Shown one piece after another: positions 6,927 to 14,217 of a stretch of DNA of 14,305 nucleotides (positions within the stretch are counted from its first letter, which is position 1; every line of letters begins with the position of its first letter). Position numbers and translations under genes: made by a program. The stretch spans positions 1-14,305 of the forward strand of contig JAISQX010000150.1 in assembly GCA_031273965.1 (NCBI GenBank), in the 5' to 3' direction. The notes beneath the pieces were generated by a model that was not told where the DNA came from, did no database searches, and saw nothing but the letters and a program-made list of their open reading frames with translations. This DNA comes from Clostridiales bacterium (lineage in GTDB: Bacteria; Bacillota; Clostridia; Christensenellales; JAISNN01).

Positions 6927-7798
6927 CTCCTAACGATATCGTCGTAAAAAAGAAAACGTCTTCCGGCTTGGACTTTTATAAAAAACGTAAGCTTGCGAGA
7001 TATATCGGAAATTCTTACGTATACATCATCTTGGGTATCATATATCTTCCCATTATACTTATAATAATATACTCGTTCTCAAGCGGTCCCGGGTTTTCTA
7101 ATTTTTCATTTTCCATGTCCAATATAACGGAGCTTTTTACGGCGAGCACAAGCGACAGCAGACGGATGATTACGGCGTTGGAGCACACCTTATTCGTCGG
7201 CATTATTTCGTCGCTTTTGGCGACGTTACTCGGCACGGTCGGAGCAATCGGTATATTCGGAATGCGAAAAAAGTCTCGTAATATACTCCTGAACGCTTCA
7301 AACGTTCCAATCTTCAACGCCGATATAATAATAGCGCTATCCTTAATGCTATTTTTTACGGCGCTGTCTATTCCAAAAAACGCCCAAACGGTCATATTAG
7401 CCCATACCGCCGTCACAATGCCCTATGTTATGCTGAGCGTTCTGCCGCGTCTAAAACAGATGAATATGTCCGTATACGAAGCCGCTCTGGATCTTGGCGC
7501 CACGCCCCTCTTTGCAATAGCAAAAATAATCGTACCCGAGGTTCTTCCCGGTATGATATCGGGCTTCGTCTTGGCGTTTACGCTGTCGATAGACGATTTT
7601 GTTATCGCCGAATATACCAGAAGCAATTCATACGAAACGTTATCCACTTACATCTATACACAGGCTGCCGGAAAAGAAGGCTTAAGCGGCGCTCTCAAAC
7701 CGCTGTCGGCTTTGATATTTTTGACGGTACTCGCCATATTAATAGCGTATAATATAAGAAAGAATCTCAAAACTAAAAATCTTCAACTCAAAAAATAA
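6920..7798 (+). CDS. potC: Spermidine/putrescine importer permease PotC
   Basis: A 292-residue integral membrane permease, partner of PotB. After a basic cytoplasmic start (lysine-rich, about 1-30) come six predicted helices, the first at about 31-52. The EAA loop at 184-213 reads EAALDLGATP and then PEVLPGMISG, the PotC/YdcV-type signature. ATG lies just behind GGAGG, which is part of the potB 3' end, so translation is probably coupled. It is slightly longer than E. coli PotC (264) because of the N-terminal basic segment and a lysine-rich C-terminus. A 63-bp gap with its own Shine-Dalgarno leads to potD. Confidence 0.95.
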   Translation: MVTPNDIVVKKKTSSGLDFYKKRKLARYIGNSYVYIILGIIYLPIILIIIYSFSSGPGFSNFSFSMSNITELFTASTSDSRRMITALEHTLFVGIISSLLATLLGTVGAIGIFGMRKKSRNILLNASNVPIFNADIIIALSLMLFFTALSIPKNAQTVILAHTAVTMPYVMLSVLPRLKQMNMSVYEAALDLGATPLFAIAKIIVPEVLPGMISGFVLAFTLSIDDFVIAEYTRSNSYETLSTYIYTQAAGKEGLSGALKPLSALIFLTVLAILIAYNIRKNLKTKNLQLKK

Positions 7799-7861
7799 TC
7801 TCTTGTAATATTAGAGTTTATATACATATCAAGATTGAAAATTTAGAGGAGTAACAAAAAA

Positions 7862-9526
7862 ATGAAAAAAGCAAAAATACTAATTCTTTTTTTAATCGCC
7901 GTAATATTACTTCCGATTTTGGCTTCGTGCGACAATAAAAAAGATTATGAAAACGTTCTGAGAATTTATAATTGGGCGGACTACATCAATGAAGACGTAT
8001 TGACTGAATTTAAAAATCTGTACAACGTAGAAATCGAATACGAGGAATTTGACACAAACGAAACTATGTTGACCAAGTTGGAAAAAGGCAAAGAGTATTA
8101 CGACCTCATATGTCCTTCGGATTATATGATCCAAAGACTTATAAAATCCGACCTTATACAACAGCTTGATTACGACAGAATACCCAATTACCAAAATTAT
8201 TCATCGGCTTACATAAATGATAAATTTGCTCCGTTGGTTTCCGACGGAAGCGGCAATAAATACGCTATCGGCTACACATGGGGCGTAATGGGTATTCTGT
8301 ATAACATAGATAACGTTAACAATAAAAATAAAACCGAGGACGAGATAAATTCTTGGGAATTACTTTTCGACCCGGATTTTAAAAACGAAGTATATATGAA
8401 AGACAGCATACGCGATACGTTCGCCGCCTTGTCGTTATACGCTTACCGCGAGCGGCTGACGGCGGGATATGCGTTAAACGAGGGCGACGCGGGTTACGAG
8501 GATAGACTGACGCCTGAATACGTCCTCAAAGATTCGTCCGACGAAATACTCGACAAGCTTGTTCAAGCGATGCGGGAGCAAAAGAATGCCGTTAACCCAA
8601 GCTTTGAGGTCGACGAAGCAAAGAACGAAATGGCGGAAGGCAAATATTCCGCGGCACTTATGTGGAACGGCGACGCTTACGCGGCAATCGAAGCCGGATT
8701 GTTTGAATTTGATAAAGACGGAAACAAACTCGGTCTTAAACCCGAGAATAACCGGGTTCATTTAGGCTTTGCTTTGCCCAAAGAAGGCAACAATATTTTC
8801 TTTGACGGATTTGCGATTCCCAAACAAAACAGGTCAAAAGAAAAAGAGGACTTGATATATAAGTTTTTGGACTTTATATCTCACCCCGATAACGCTTTAA
8901 ACAATGTGGAATACATCGGTTATACCAGCGTGATTGCCGGAGACAGAGATAACGACGCCATTTTTGAATATGCAAGATCTACCGGCGCGCTTGATTATGC
9001 GCGGGCGGGAGATCACGACGTAAGTTACTTTTTCCCAAGCGGCGCCGGAGCCGGTACCTTTGATTATCCTGCGGACTTTAAAGTAAGCGAAATATTATAT
9101 CCGGACAGAGAGTATATTGAGAAAAAATGCGCCGTCATGTATGATTACGGCGGCAGAACGCAAGATTTTAACGACGCTTGGGTACAGTCACGCGGTGAAA
9201 ACTTCCCGGGTTGGGCTATAGCGCTCATTGTCATAGGCGCCGTTATAGCAGTTTGCGGCGCGCTGGCTTTTATCTTTAGAGAGAAGCTTCGTGCGTTTAT
9301 CGGTAAAAAGTTCCCTTCCTTATCGGCTAAAAAGCCCGCCGCCGTACAGGACAAACCAAAACCGACGGGCGACTCCCCTTCCGCCGCGCGAGAAGAACCT
9401 AAACCCGCCGAAGAAGAAGCTTCAGCGGCGCCGATATCGGAACAGCCGTCCGACGAAGGAACCTCAGGCAAGCCTCGGGAAATGCTCGACGACGAGGATG
9501 ACGACTTCATACCTCCGGTAAAATAA
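7862..9526 (+). CDS. potD: Polyamine-binding lipoprotein PotD with C-terminal membrane anchor and acidic tail
   Basis: PotD captures polyamine outside the membrane and delivers it to PotBC. A signal peptide ends in lipobox LASC (20-23), so Cys23 should be lipidated. The binding domain (about 32-445) shows YNWADYI (36-42), the PSDYMI region (85-90), YTWGVMGILYN (138-148), MWNGDAY (267-273) and FFDGFAIPK (313-321); Trp268 and Asp315 match ligand-contact positions of E. coli PotD. At 554 residues it is about 200 longer than E. coli PotD (348). The main addition is a hydrophobic segment at about 450-472, followed by basic residues (positive-inside, so out-to-in) and an 80-residue Pro/Ala/Glu/Lys-rich tail ending in a DDEDDD cluster. 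AGAGGAG stands 10 nt before ATG. It is last in the operon, before a strong terminator. Confidence 0.93.
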   Translation: MKKAKILILFLIAVILLPILASCDNKKDYENVLRIYNWADYINEDVLTEFKNLYNVEIEYEEFDTNETMLTKLEKGKEYYDLICPSDYMIQRLIKSDLIQQLDYDRIPNYQNYSSAYINDKFAPLVSDGSGNKYAIGYTWGVMGILYNIDNVNNKNKTEDEINSWELLFDPDFKNEVYMKDSIRDTFAALSLYAYRERLTAGYALNEGDAGYEDRLTPEYVLKDSSDEILDKLVQAMREQKNAVNPSFEVDEAKNEMAEGKYSAALMWNGDAYAAIEAGLFEFDKDGNKLGLKPENNRVHLGFALPKEGNNIFFDGFAIPKQNRSKEKEDLIYKFLDFISHPDNALNNVEYIGYTSVIAGDRDNDAIFEYARSTGALDYARAGDHDVSYFFPSGAGAGTFDYPADFKVSEILYPDREYIEKKCAVMYDYGGRTQDFNDAWVQSRGENFPGWAIALIVIGAVIAVCGALAFIFREKLRAFIGKKFPSLSAKKPAAVQDKPKPTGDSPSAAREEPKPAEEEASAAPISEQPSDEGTSGKPREMLDDEDDDFIPPVK

Positions 9527-9553
9527 ACCGCTTGGATAAAATTATACGCGCTT

Positions 9554-9585
9554 AAAAGACTGTCCTTTGTTTTGGACAGTCTTTT
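9554..9585 (+). terminator. Intrinsic terminator of the pot operon
   Basis: AAAAGACTGTCC (9554-9565) pairs perfectly with GGACAGTCTTTT (9574-9585) around an 8-nt loop. The flanking A and T runs let it work in both directions. It begins 27 bp after the potD stop and lies between converging transcripts. Confidence 0.9.
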
Positions 9586-9697
9586 ATACGCGCGGTTTTA
9601 GATATGGCAAGCTATCTGCCCCAAGCGCTTGACGTGTAAAAATTTTTATTTTTATTCCATACGATTTCTTATATGGTCTAAAATTATAAATACAAAA

Positions 9698-9721
9698 CGG
9701 AAACCATAAAAACGGTTTCCG
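9698..9721 (-). terminator. Terminator of the 42-codon gene
   Basis: CGGAAACC (9698-9705) and GGTTTCCG (9714-9721) form a perfect 8-bp stem with an 8-nt loop. On the minus strand it is followed by TTTTG and AT-rich sequence. It starts 12 bp after the small gene stop, so it fits as that gene's terminator. Confidence 0.6.
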
Positions 9722-9733
9722 CTCAAATTACCT

Positions 9734-9862
9734 TTACTTCCTTATCCCGCCTGTAAATTCAGCCGAAACAGAAGCCCTGTTATCGGCGTTAACATCAGTA
9801 TTCATTGTCGGTCTTTTCTTTTTCTTTTTAAACAAGCGACCGAAAAAACATTTGATATTCAT
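9734..9862 (-). CDS. Small 42-aa basic protein, unknown function
   Basis: A 42-codon gene on the minus strand preceded by a perfect eight-base Shine-Dalgarno, AAAGGAGG (9872-9879), nine bases from the ATG. The peptide has a short N-terminal patch with Cys5 and aromatics (CFFGRLF, 5-11), then a strongly basic run (KKKKKR, 12-17), then a polar Asn/Asp/Ala/Ser region and the end FTGGIRK. There is no signal peptide and only one Cys. A hairpin terminator follows at 9698-9721 and another hairpin lies in the leader at 9901-9930. It stands alone between ung and the pot terminator. I do not recognise the family. A small membrane-surface or nucleic-acid-binding peptide, or a peptide precursor, would all fit. 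The strong ribosome site and matched terminator argue that it is real. Confidence 0.6.
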   Translation of the reverse strand: MNIKCFFGRLFKKKKKRPTMNTDVNADNRASVSAEFTGGIRK

Positions 9863-9900
9863 GTAAAAACGCCTCCTTTGCATATTTTTTGTTTTTGCTT

Positions 9901-9930
9901 GCGTCCGTAAATTAAATGCTTCACGGACGC
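9901..9930. promoter_or_regulatory. GC-rich hairpin in the leader of the small gene
   Basis: GCGTCCGT (9901-9908) and ACGGACGC (9923-9930) form a perfect 8-bp stem with a 14-nt loop. On the minus strand it is followed by A-rich sequence rather than U, so it is not a terminator for ung. It sits about 20 nt upstream of the small gene's Shine-Dalgarno and could stabilise or regulate that mRNA. Confidence 0.45.
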
Positions 9931-10011
9931 TATTTTAGTATGCGCGGATTTTACGTTTTTACAAATTATTAAAATTCTTGGCGCCGCAAGTATAAAAAAA
10001 AGATGTTATCT

Positions 10012-10041
10012 ATAATACTAAAGCGCTTTACTACCGTTCAA
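10012..10041 (-). promoter_or_regulatory. Possible promoter with palindromic operator upstream of the small gene
   Basis: On the minus strand TTGAAC (10036-10041) and TATTAT (10012-10017) are spaced by 18 bp. The spacer holds TAAAGCGCTTTA (10019-10030), a perfect 12-bp palindrome with a central CG like LacI-family operators. It overlaps the region right after the ung stop and would give the small gene a leader of about 140 nt. Confidence 0.35.
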
Positions 10042-10045
10042 AGTA

Positions 10046-10705
10046 TCACCAATTTACCTCGTCCATTCCGTTTAATTGCAAAAAAGCGTTTGTTTTTGAG
10101 AACGGTTTTGAACCGAAAAAGCCGTTGTAAGCCGAAAGCGGACTTGGATGCGCCGATTCGATTATCAGGTGACGACGATTTGTTATCAAGCTTTTTTTGT
10201 CGCGCGCATTGCGCCCCCATAGGATAAATACGACGGGTTTTTCTCTGTCGTTTAATACGGATATTACCCTATCGGTCAAAAATTCCCACCCTTTACCCTT
10301 ATGGCTGTTGGGCAGTCCGCGCCGTACCGTAAGTACCGCATTCAACATCATGACGCCTTGTCTTGCAAGATATTCAAGACAGCCGTCGCAAGGCGGTTCC
10401 TTTCCCACATCGTCTTTCATTTCTTTAAAGATATTTTTGAGGGACGGCGGCATTTCCACTCCCGGCTTGACCGAAAAAGATAAACCGTGCGCCTGCCCTT
10501 GGTTTATGTAGGGGTCTTGCCCCAAAATTAAAACCTTTACATCGTTGTAATCGGTGAATTTAAGCGCATTAAAAATATCGTGCATATCGGGATATATATC
10601 GTATCGCTGGTATTCTTCCTTTAAAAACTCTCTTAAGGCAAGATATTCCTTACTTTCAAAATCATTCTTTAAAAACTCATCCCATGCATTTCCTATGCGC
10701 ACCAT
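10046..10705 (-). CDS. ung: Uracil-DNA glycosylase, family 1
   Basis: Ung removes uracil from DNA, starting base excision repair in the cytoplasm. The 219 residues match the family (about 220-230). Diagnostic motifs are GQDPY (62-66) with catalytic Asp64, LNAVLTV (121-127), SHKGKGWE (134-141), the uracil-pocket segment FILWG (160-164), and HPSPLSA (186-192) with His186 for transition-state stabilisation, followed by GFFGSKPFSKTN. The start is preceded by GAGGT, which overlaps the stop codon of rho (ATGAGGT), and only 11 nt separate the genes, so ung is probably translated with rho from one mRNA. No clear terminator follows; a T8 run (9994-10001, minus strand) lacks a good stem before it. Confidence 0.96.
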   Translation of the reverse strand: MVRIGNAWDEFLKNDFESKEYLALREFLKEEYQRYDIYPDMHDIFNALKFTDYNDVKVLILGQDPYINQGQAHGLSFSVKPGVEMPPSLKNIFKEMKDDVGKEPPCDGCLEYLARQGVMMLNAVLTVRRGLPNSHKGKGWEFLTDRVISVLNDREKPVVFILWGRNARDKKSLITNRRHLIIESAHPSPLSAYNGFFGSKPFSKTNAFLQLNGMDEVNW

Positions 10706-10716
10706 AAAATATTACC

Positions 10717-12477
10717 TCATTTTTTCATGCCTTGCATAAGAATGTTGATTTGCTCGACAAACTCCGTATTGTTTTTTGTCTTCATCATTATCGACATTAG
10801 CTTTTCCGTCGCCTCGATAGTCTCGCCCGCTGACAAAAGCTTGCGGATACCCCACATCGCCTCCAATTCTTCCTGACTCAAAAGCAAGTCCTCTCTTCTT
10901 GTTCCGCTCCTATTGAGGTCTATCGCCGGGAATATTCTTTTTTCCGCCAAACGACGGTCAAGGTGAATTTCCATGTTCCCGGTTCCCTTAAACTCCTCAT
11001 AGATCACGTCGTCCATTCTGCTTCCGGTATCTATCAACGCCGTAGCCACGATGGTAAGGCTTCCGCCGTTCTCGACGTTTCGCGCCGCTCCAAAAAACTT
11101 TTTCGGATTCTGAAGCGCGCCCGGATCTATTCCGCCGCTCAACGTTCTTCCCGTGGGCGGGATTGTGGCGTTGTATGCACGCGCAAGCCGCGTCAAGCTA
11201 TCCATGAGTATAACGACGTCTTTTCCCAGCTCAACCTGCCTCTTGGCTTTATTCAAGAGTATTTCCGCCGCCATTATATGGTGCTCCGGCGTTTCGTCAA
11301 ACGTCGAATAAATAACTTCGCCTTTTATCGAACGCTGTATATCCGTAACCTCTTCGGGGCGCTCGTCTATCAATAGAACCAAAAGCATTACCTCAGGATA
11401 GTTGTTTGAAATACCTTTGGCAATATTTTTTAATAAGGTTGTTTTACCGGCTTTTGGAGGCGAGACTATAAGCGCACGCTGCCCTTTGCCTATAGGAGCT
11501 ATGAGGTCCGTGCTTCGTATCGCAAAATCGTTACGGCTATCCTGACACTCCAGAGTAAGTTTTTCATCCGGAAAAATAGGCTTTAGATCATCAAAATACG
11601 GACGAACTGCAGAAAACTCTTCAACGGGTATTCCGTTTACTGCCGTAACTATAACCATAGACGGCTTTCCGTCAGTGGTTGTACGGCATTGTCCTTTGAC
11701 AACGTCGCCAGCTCTCAATCCTATTTTTTTTATCTTTGAATTATGGATATAGGCGTCTTTTTCATCATATTCGCAGTTTTTGACTCTTATGAAACCGTAT
11801 CCGCCCTCGGGATGAATATCCAAAATACCCTCTCTTACTTCCAAATCGGCGTCGAAAGCCATAGGCGGAGTTTCATTTAAAAACCGTCCCTTCCCGTTTT
11901 GCTGTTGATAACCGTAATTGCGTCCGTTGCCGTTATTTACATAACTCTGATTACGGTTTTGACCATAGCCCTGATTAGGAACATAGTTTTGAGGATTACC
12001 GTAATTTGGGTTCTGATTATAACCGCCCGAATTATAGTTTTGAGCGCCGTTAGGAACATATCCGGGCGCATAGTTTCCGCCTTGCCAATTTCCGTTTCCA
12101 TACGAACCGTTGCCGGTGTTATTCGGAACTCCCGCAATTTGATTATACGGAGCGCCGCCTCTGCCTTGCATTTGCGGAGCGGCGTTAATCGTCTGGTTAT
12201 TTTGCTTGCTTGCCTCAAAAGCCGCTTCGCTCTGTTTTTCAAAAAAACTCTCGATTGGCGGACGCCCTCTGTTTCCGCTAGGTTCGTTGAAAACGCCTTT
12301 TTCAAGCGTTTCGAATATCTGTTCGACAAGCGCGTTTTTTGATAACGTCGTCGGAGATTTCACCCCGAGTTTTCGCGCTATAAAGCGTAATTCAAAAATT
12401 CCTTTTCCCGATAGAGTTTCTTTGTCAAGCGTTTCTCCGTTTTTGCTTAACGTTTCGAGAAATTCTCTTTTTTCCAT
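10717..12477 (-). CDS. rho: Transcription termination factor Rho with Asn/Gly-rich insert
   Basis: Rho is the hexameric RNA-dependent helicase that ends transcription. In order: an N-terminal Rho_N helical domain (about 22-58), a low-complexity insert (about 92-196), a cold-shock RNA-binding domain (about 212-285, with GGYGFI at 225-230), and the RecA-type motor. The motor has Walker A SPPKAGKTT (339-347), LLIDERPEEVTD (368-379), Walker B VVILMDSLTRLARAYN (421-436), and the R-loop region around FKGTGNME (496-503). It is 586 residues against 419 in E. coli; the insert accounts for most of the difference. The insert has about 26 Asn, 15 Gln, 21 Gly and 12 Tyr in 105 residues and no acidic residues. 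AAAGGAG nine bases before ATG supports the start. It is followed closely by ung. Confidence 0.97.
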   Translation of the reverse strand: MEKREFLETLSKNGETLDKETLSGKGIFELRFIARKLGVKSPTTLSKNALVEQIFETLEKGVFNEPSGNRGRPPIESFFEKQSEAAFEASKQNNQTINAAPQMQGRGGAPYNQIAGVPNNTGNGSYGNGNWQGGNYAPGYVPNGAQNYNSGGYNQNPNYGNPQNYVPNQGYGQNRNQSYVNNGNGRNYGYQQQNGKGRFLNETPPMAFDADLEVREGILDIHPEGGYGFIRVKNCEYDEKDAYIHNSKIKKIGLRAGDVVKGQCRTTTDGKPSMVIVTAVNGIPVEEFSAVRPYFDDLKPIFPDEKLTLECQDSRNDFAIRSTDLIAPIGKGQRALIVSPPKAGKTTLLKNIAKGISNNYPEVMLLVLLIDERPEEVTDIQRSIKGEVIYSTFDETPEHHIMAAEILLNKAKRQVELGKDVVILMDSLTRLARAYNATIPPTGRTLSGGIDPGALQNPKKFFGAARNVENGGSLTIVATALIDTGSRMDDVIYEEFKGTGNMEIHLDRRLAEKRIFPAIDLNRSGTRREDLLLSQEELEAMWGIRKLLSAGETIEATEKLMSIMMKTKNNTEFVEQINILMQGMKK

Positions 12478-12779
12478 AAAATTTGACTCCTTTAAATTAT
12501 ATATGACTTGTTTGCTTTAATCTGCTGTTTTATATCATCATTATAAGCGGCGAAGCCCAATTATGATTGAAAAATTTTTGAACTTTTTGAAATTGTATAA
12601 TATTTCTGAAATAATTATATGCCCCAAATCCAATTTTTACACCTTTAAAATATTTTTTATAAAAGCCGCGTTCGCAAAATAATACATTCGCCGACCTCAT
12701 TTAATCGACTCACCGCACTATCCGAAAAAAGCATTTCCCGCTAAACGACAACTCACCGCTATTAATATGCCTATACGGC
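12478..12779. other. Intergenic region between prs and rho
   Basis: This 302-bp AT-rich stretch must hold the rho promoter and the prs 3' end. On the minus strand TATAAT occurs at 12614-12619 and 12540-12545, but neither has a good -35. ACTCACCGC occurs twice in the same direction (12708-12716, 12751-12759). I see no clear terminator for prs, no ORF and no RNA I recognise. Confidence 0.4.
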
Positions 12780-13943
12780 TTATTTGCTATTCATCTTTTC
12801 TATCAATTCTTTTATTTTTGATACCGGCTCCAAAAGCGCGCTCACCGATTTGTTTTGATTACACGCCGAAATAATATAAGAGATATATTTGGAAAGATCC
12901 GCCTCGATATACCAAGGCTTTGTGTGTAATTCTCTGCGAGTATAAGAAAGATTTGTCGATATAACCCCTTCAATATAACCGTCCGCGTAAGCTTTGTCAA
13001 AAGCTTCCAGTCCTTCGGTAAAAAGCGCGTACGTCGCCAATATAAACACTCTCCCCGCTCCTCTTTGTTTCATTTCGGTAGCGAGATTGAGCATCGACTC
13101 GCCGGTGGCTATTATATCGTCCGCCACAAAGACGTCCATTCCCATTACGCTTGAACCGATATATTCGTGAGAAACAATCGGATTCCTGCCGTTAACAACA
13201 ATAGAATAATCGCGCCTTTTATAAAACATCCCCAAGTCCAATCCCAAAACCGATGCGTAATAAATATTTCTGCCCATAGCTCCTTCGTCGGGGCTGACAA
13301 TCATGCAATGATTTTTGTCAAAGGCAAAATTATGATACTTATTGTAAAGCGCTTTGATTATTTGATATGTCGGGAAGAAATTGTCAAAGCCCATTAAAGG
13401 AACCGCATTTTGAACTCTAGGGTCATGAGCGTCAAATGTTATTATCTCTTTCACCCCCATACCGTGGAGCTCTTGAAGCATAATGGCACAGTCCAGAGAT
13501 TCTCTGGCGTTTCTTCTATGCTGTCTTCCTCCGTAGAGTATAGGCATAACAACGGTGATTCTCTCGGGTTTTCCGCCCGCCGCCGATATTACGCGCTTAA
13601 GATCGGCAAAATGATCGTCCGGGGACATCGGCACATCCTTACCATATAGCTTGTAGGTGCAATTGTAATTGCCCACATCGACTATTATATAGAGATCTAT
13701 TCCTCTGACGGTTTCGGATATCACCGCCTTTCCGTCCCCCGTAGAAAAACGCGGAAACTTTGCGTTTATAAGAAAAGTTTCTTTGATGACGGTTTTTTTG
13801 TTTGATTCGATAGCCTTTTTGTTATACCAATCAACTAAATATGCATCGATTTTTTTACCCAAGTCCTCCGCCCCTGGTAAAGCTATTATTCCCACGGGAT
13901 GAGAAGGCAACTCAAAATCGAAGTAATCCATAAAAGGCGTCAT
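12780..13943 (-). CDS. prs: Ribose-phosphate pyrophosphokinase, long clostridial form
   Basis: The enzyme makes PRPP from ribose 5-phosphate and ATP for nucleotide, His and Trp synthesis. At 387 residues it exceeds the standard bacterial length of about 310-320. Recognisable motifs are YGGRQHRR (137-144, matching the ATP-binding YaRQDrk segment), TFDAHDPRVQN (169-179, metal-binding D-H), SPDEGAMGR (217-225, pyrophosphate region), YKRRD (241-245, flexible catalytic-loop Lys-Arg) and the PRPP loop VADDIIATGES (273-283). The N-terminus (about 1-75) diverges from the classical form, and extra residues follow after about 350. Similar long forms occur in Clostridia, sometimes beside a standard Prs; whether this is the only copy here cannot be seen. 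GGAGG five bases before ATG supports the start. A second in-frame Met at position 5 is possible. Confidence 0.88.
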   Translation of the reverse strand: MTPFMDYFDFELPSHPVGIIALPGAEDLGKKIDAYLVDWYNKKAIESNKKTVIKETFLINAKFPRFSTGDGKAVISETVRGIDLYIIVDVGNYNCTYKLYGKDVPMSPDDHFADLKRVISAAGGKPERITVVMPILYGGRQHRRNARESLDCAIMLQELHGMGVKEIITFDAHDPRVQNAVPLMGFDNFFPTYQIIKALYNKYHNFAFDKNHCMIVSPDEGAMGRNIYYASVLGLDLGMFYKRRDYSIVVNGRNPIVSHEYIGSSVMGMDVFVADDIIATGESMLNLATEMKQRGAGRVFILATYALFTEGLEAFDKAYADGYIEGVISTNLSYTRRELHTKPWYIEADLSKYISYIISACNQNKSVSALLEPVSKIKELIEKMNSK

Positions 13944-14129
13944 AAAAACCTCCGTTAATCATTACAAATAAGCGCTAAATATTTCTTGTTTTTTGAAATA
14001 TTTTTAATATACTGCGAACCTTAAACCCGTTTAATTTTTACGGTATTACCCGCACGGTACGGCAAAATTAGCAACCTGCCGCAATCCCGCCGCCGGATTT
14101 AAACTTTTAAATTTACTAAATAACTAAAA

Positions 14130-14159
14130 TAACGGCGTTACAATTTGAAAGTGCCGCTA
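14130..14159 (-). terminator. Possible terminator after the DUF1508-like gene
   Basis: On the minus strand TAGCGGC pairs with GCCGTTA (7 bp including one G-U) around a 16-nt loop, followed by TTTT in an AT-rich context. It lies about 60 bp past the stop of the edge gene and before prs. Stem and tract are both modest. Confidence 0.3.
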
Positions 14160-14217
14160 AATTGCGCTGTTATATTCTTATTCGTTATTTGAGAAAAATT
14201 TTTATAAAATAAGTCCG

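Noticed and set aside
7801..7834. TCTTG/CAAGA inverted repeat between potC and potD
   Set aside because: Five-base stem in AT-rich DNA without a U-tract; too weak to call a terminator or attenuator.
9145..9510. Ser-rich 121-codon minus-strand frame opposite the potD tail
   Set aside because: It is the mirror of the Asp/Glu/Pro/Ala-rich PotD tail; the Ser run comes from antisense of acidic codons. No ribosome site was found.
9994..10001. T8 run (minus strand) as the ung terminator
   Set aside because: The sequence just before it can form only a weak interrupted stem (AAAGCGCTTT with a four-base loop and a mismatch); not convincing as a terminator.
12708..12759. Two direct copies of ACTCACCGC between prs and rho as a repeat array
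   Set aside because: Only two copies of nine bases with unrelated flanks; insufficient for a repeat system or CRISPR.
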